A stretch of 52,771 nucleotides of DNA, from positions 1 through 52,771 of the forward strand of contig JBBSWW010000020.1 in the NCBI GenBank assembly GCA_038046085.1, in the 5' to 3' direction. Below the pieces are notes generated by a model that saw only the letters and a list, made by a program, of their open reading frames with translations, ran no database searches and was not told the origin of the DNA. This document shows positions 51,735 through 52,771 of the stretch, one piece after another (position 1 is the stretch's first letter; each line of letters starts with the position of its first letter). Both the position numbers and the translations under genes were made by a program. The DNA comes from GW2011-AR18 sp038046085. GTDB taxonomy: Archaea; Nanobdellota; Nanobdellia; SCGC-AAA011-G17; GW2011-AR18.

Positions 51735-52436
51735 TTAAACAATAACTCCATTTAATCCAAATATTATCTTTAATAATAATCCTACTCCATATCCTATTAC
51801 TGCACATACTATTCCTATTAGCATTAACTCTAAACCTGATCTTTTCCAGTTTCCTATGCTTAATTTTGCTTTTAATGCTCCTACTATGAATAATATTATT
51901 GCTGAAAATATTAGTGATGTTATTATTCCGTTTTTTATATTTAGTAAAAAGAATGGTAATATTGGTATTATTGATCCTATTACTGTAGCTAATCCTACAA
52001 TAGCTGCTACACTTAATGGCTTTTCATACTCTTCAGGACTTAGGTTATGTTCTTCCTGCATTATTGTTTTTGCCCATGTTTTTTTATCTGAAGTTATCTT
52101 ATTAACTATTGAACTTAATAATTTTCCTCTGAATCCTTTATTATAATATAATTCTCTTATCTGTTTTATCTCTGTTTTAGGCTGTTCTCTTATCTCTTGC
52201 TCTTCTTCTTTTATTCTACTTTGATAATATTCTTTTGCTGCTTTACTTGAAGTATAAGCTACTGCTCCCATTGATATTGATTCAGCTACTAATGATACTA
52301 AACCTGCTATTATCACTATTTTTTTATCAGCTGTTGCACTAGCAACTCCTAATACTAATCCTAAAACATTTACTATTCCATCCTGTCCGCCAAGAATTAA
52401 GTTTTTAAAATTAAATTTACTTGACTTATGGCTCAT
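51735..52436 (-). CDS. VIT1/CCC1-family iron/manganese transporter
   Basis: 233 residues. An integral membrane metal transporter exporting Fe2+ or Mn2+. NLILGGQDGIVNVLGLVLGVASA (about 11-33), the VAESISMGAVAYTSSKA helix, a cytoplasmic metal-binding region with EEEQEIREQP and EEHNLSPEEYEKP, and three more helices. ATG 52436 is used, 26 nt from TTTATA/TTATAT (52459-52465), instead of 52448. Confidence 0.9.
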   Translation of the reverse strand: MSHKSSKFNFKNLILGGQDGIVNVLGLVLGVASATADKKIVIIAGLVSLVAESISMGAVAYTSSKAAKEYYQSRIKEEEQEIREQPKTEIKQIRELYYNKGFRGKLLSSIVNKITSDKKTWAKTIMQEEHNLSPEEYEKPLSVAAIVGLATVIGSIIPILPFFLLNIKNGIITSLIFSAIILFIVGALKAKLSIGNWKRSGLELMLIGIVCAVIGYGVGLLLKIIFGLNGVIV

Positions 52437-52509
52437 CTCTTTTTTCATTAATATTCACTTTATATTTTTAATAGTTAACTATTTAAATATTTATAGTTAA
52501 TTCAATAAC

Positions 52510-52764
52510 ATGGCAAGCGTCGCGATTTTTCAATTTAAAAGAGCAGAAGATCCTAAATATTGTCTGGCTGTTCATAGCGATATGGGCCTTATGATTACTG
52601 ATACGTACGCCACAATAGATGAACTAAAAGATGGTTATGCATCCTGGAAAACTTTAGCAAATGATTTAGGAAAAGGAGAACCTGTTCCTTTAGAAATTTT
52701 AGAAGTAAGACCTGACAGGCAGCTTGTTGTCTCTTCTATAGATAGAAAACTTCTTGAAGAATAA
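52510..52764 (+). CDS. Small protein of unknown function
   Basis: 84 residues, unrecognised: AIFQFKRAEDPKYCLAVHSDMGLMITDTYATIDELKDG, then KTLANDLGKGEPVPLEILEVRPDRQLVVSSIDRKLLEE. Soluble and small. TTTAAA (52482-52487) lies 25.5 nt upstream of the ATG. The complete frame ends just before the window edge. Confidence 0.6.
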   Translation: MASVAIFQFKRAEDPKYCLAVHSDMGLMITDTYATIDELKDGYASWKTLANDLGKGEPVPLEILEVRPDRQLVVSSIDRKLLEE

Positions 52765-52771
52765 TTAAGCA

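Noticed and set aside
1..52771. CRISPR array
   Set aside because: No regularly spaced short repeats were seen; the only clear repeats are the 51-bp pair, the fic operator and duplicated coding modules.

Overview
The window reads as the chromosome of an AT-rich archaeon, most likely a small-genome DPANN-type lineage (Woesearchaeota/Pacearchaeota-like; the lineage is inference). The archaeal evidence is RadA, aEF1-beta, aIF2-alpha, Nop10, eL42, eS27, GINS, FtsY, archaeal ApgM and TruD, CarS and geranylgeranyl reductase for ether lipids, a PibD/FlaK-type prepilin peptidase and EndoQ. Many genes have a TATA box centred 25-27 nt before the start codon, so leaderless transcription seems to be the rule. 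This spacing was used to correct several starts. No rRNA, tRNA or CRISPR array was seen, and no gene-free stretch exceeds 300 bases; the longest, about 643-936, is described below.

Layout. 1-0.65 kb: AbrB/PIN toxin-antitoxin pair. 0.67-2.2 kb: GC-rich candidate RNA, then an SSB-like protein overlapping radA. 2.3-10.7 kb: cell-surface region with a 1211-residue LamG protein, a small membrane protein, a PEGA-repeat protein and a five-gene overlapping operon of secreted and membrane-anchored beta-rich proteins. 10.8-15.4 kb: frameshifted phosphoesterase, fic-glycosyltransferase-carS, a membrane protein and a PIG-L deacetylase. 15.6-16.1 kb: zinc ribbon plus aEF1-beta. 16.2-24.5 kb: a second envelope region (HIT-like protein, prepilin peptidase, geranylgeranyl reductase, four anchored or lipoprotein-like genes) bracketed by two copies of an undescribed two-gene small-membrane-protein module. 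24.6-26.3 kb: EndoQ plus an unknown partner. 26.3-29.75 kb: translation cluster PAC2-nop10-aIF2a-...-eS27-eL42, interrupted by RlmH and 2H-phosphoesterase genes. 29.9-41.2 kb: accessory island with a DUF4258/DUF2283 pair, an ORF6N gene flanked by 51-bp direct repeats, and a type I restriction-modification locus carrying KilA-N, PIN, YhcG/DUF1016 and RHH-like genes between hsdM, hsdS and hsdR. 41.2-49.9 kb: core genes (GINS, ApgM, TruD, FtsY), a MNT/HEPN pair and a 678-residue tandem-repeat protein. 50-51.6 kb: Eco47II-like type II R-M pair overlapping tail to tail. 51.7-52.8 kb: VIT1/CCC1 transporter and an unknown small protein.

How the genes relate. Defence and stress modules (two R-M systems, three or four toxin-antitoxin pairs, Fic) are interleaved with essential genes. 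The envelope genes form two blocks that may supply a glycosylated surface layer or fibre. Best candidates for undescribed biology: the duplicated two-gene membrane module, the five-gene surface operon, palindromic TATA boxes apparently serving leaderless genes on both sides, the triple-repeat operator before fic, and the repeat-flanked ORF6N cassette.
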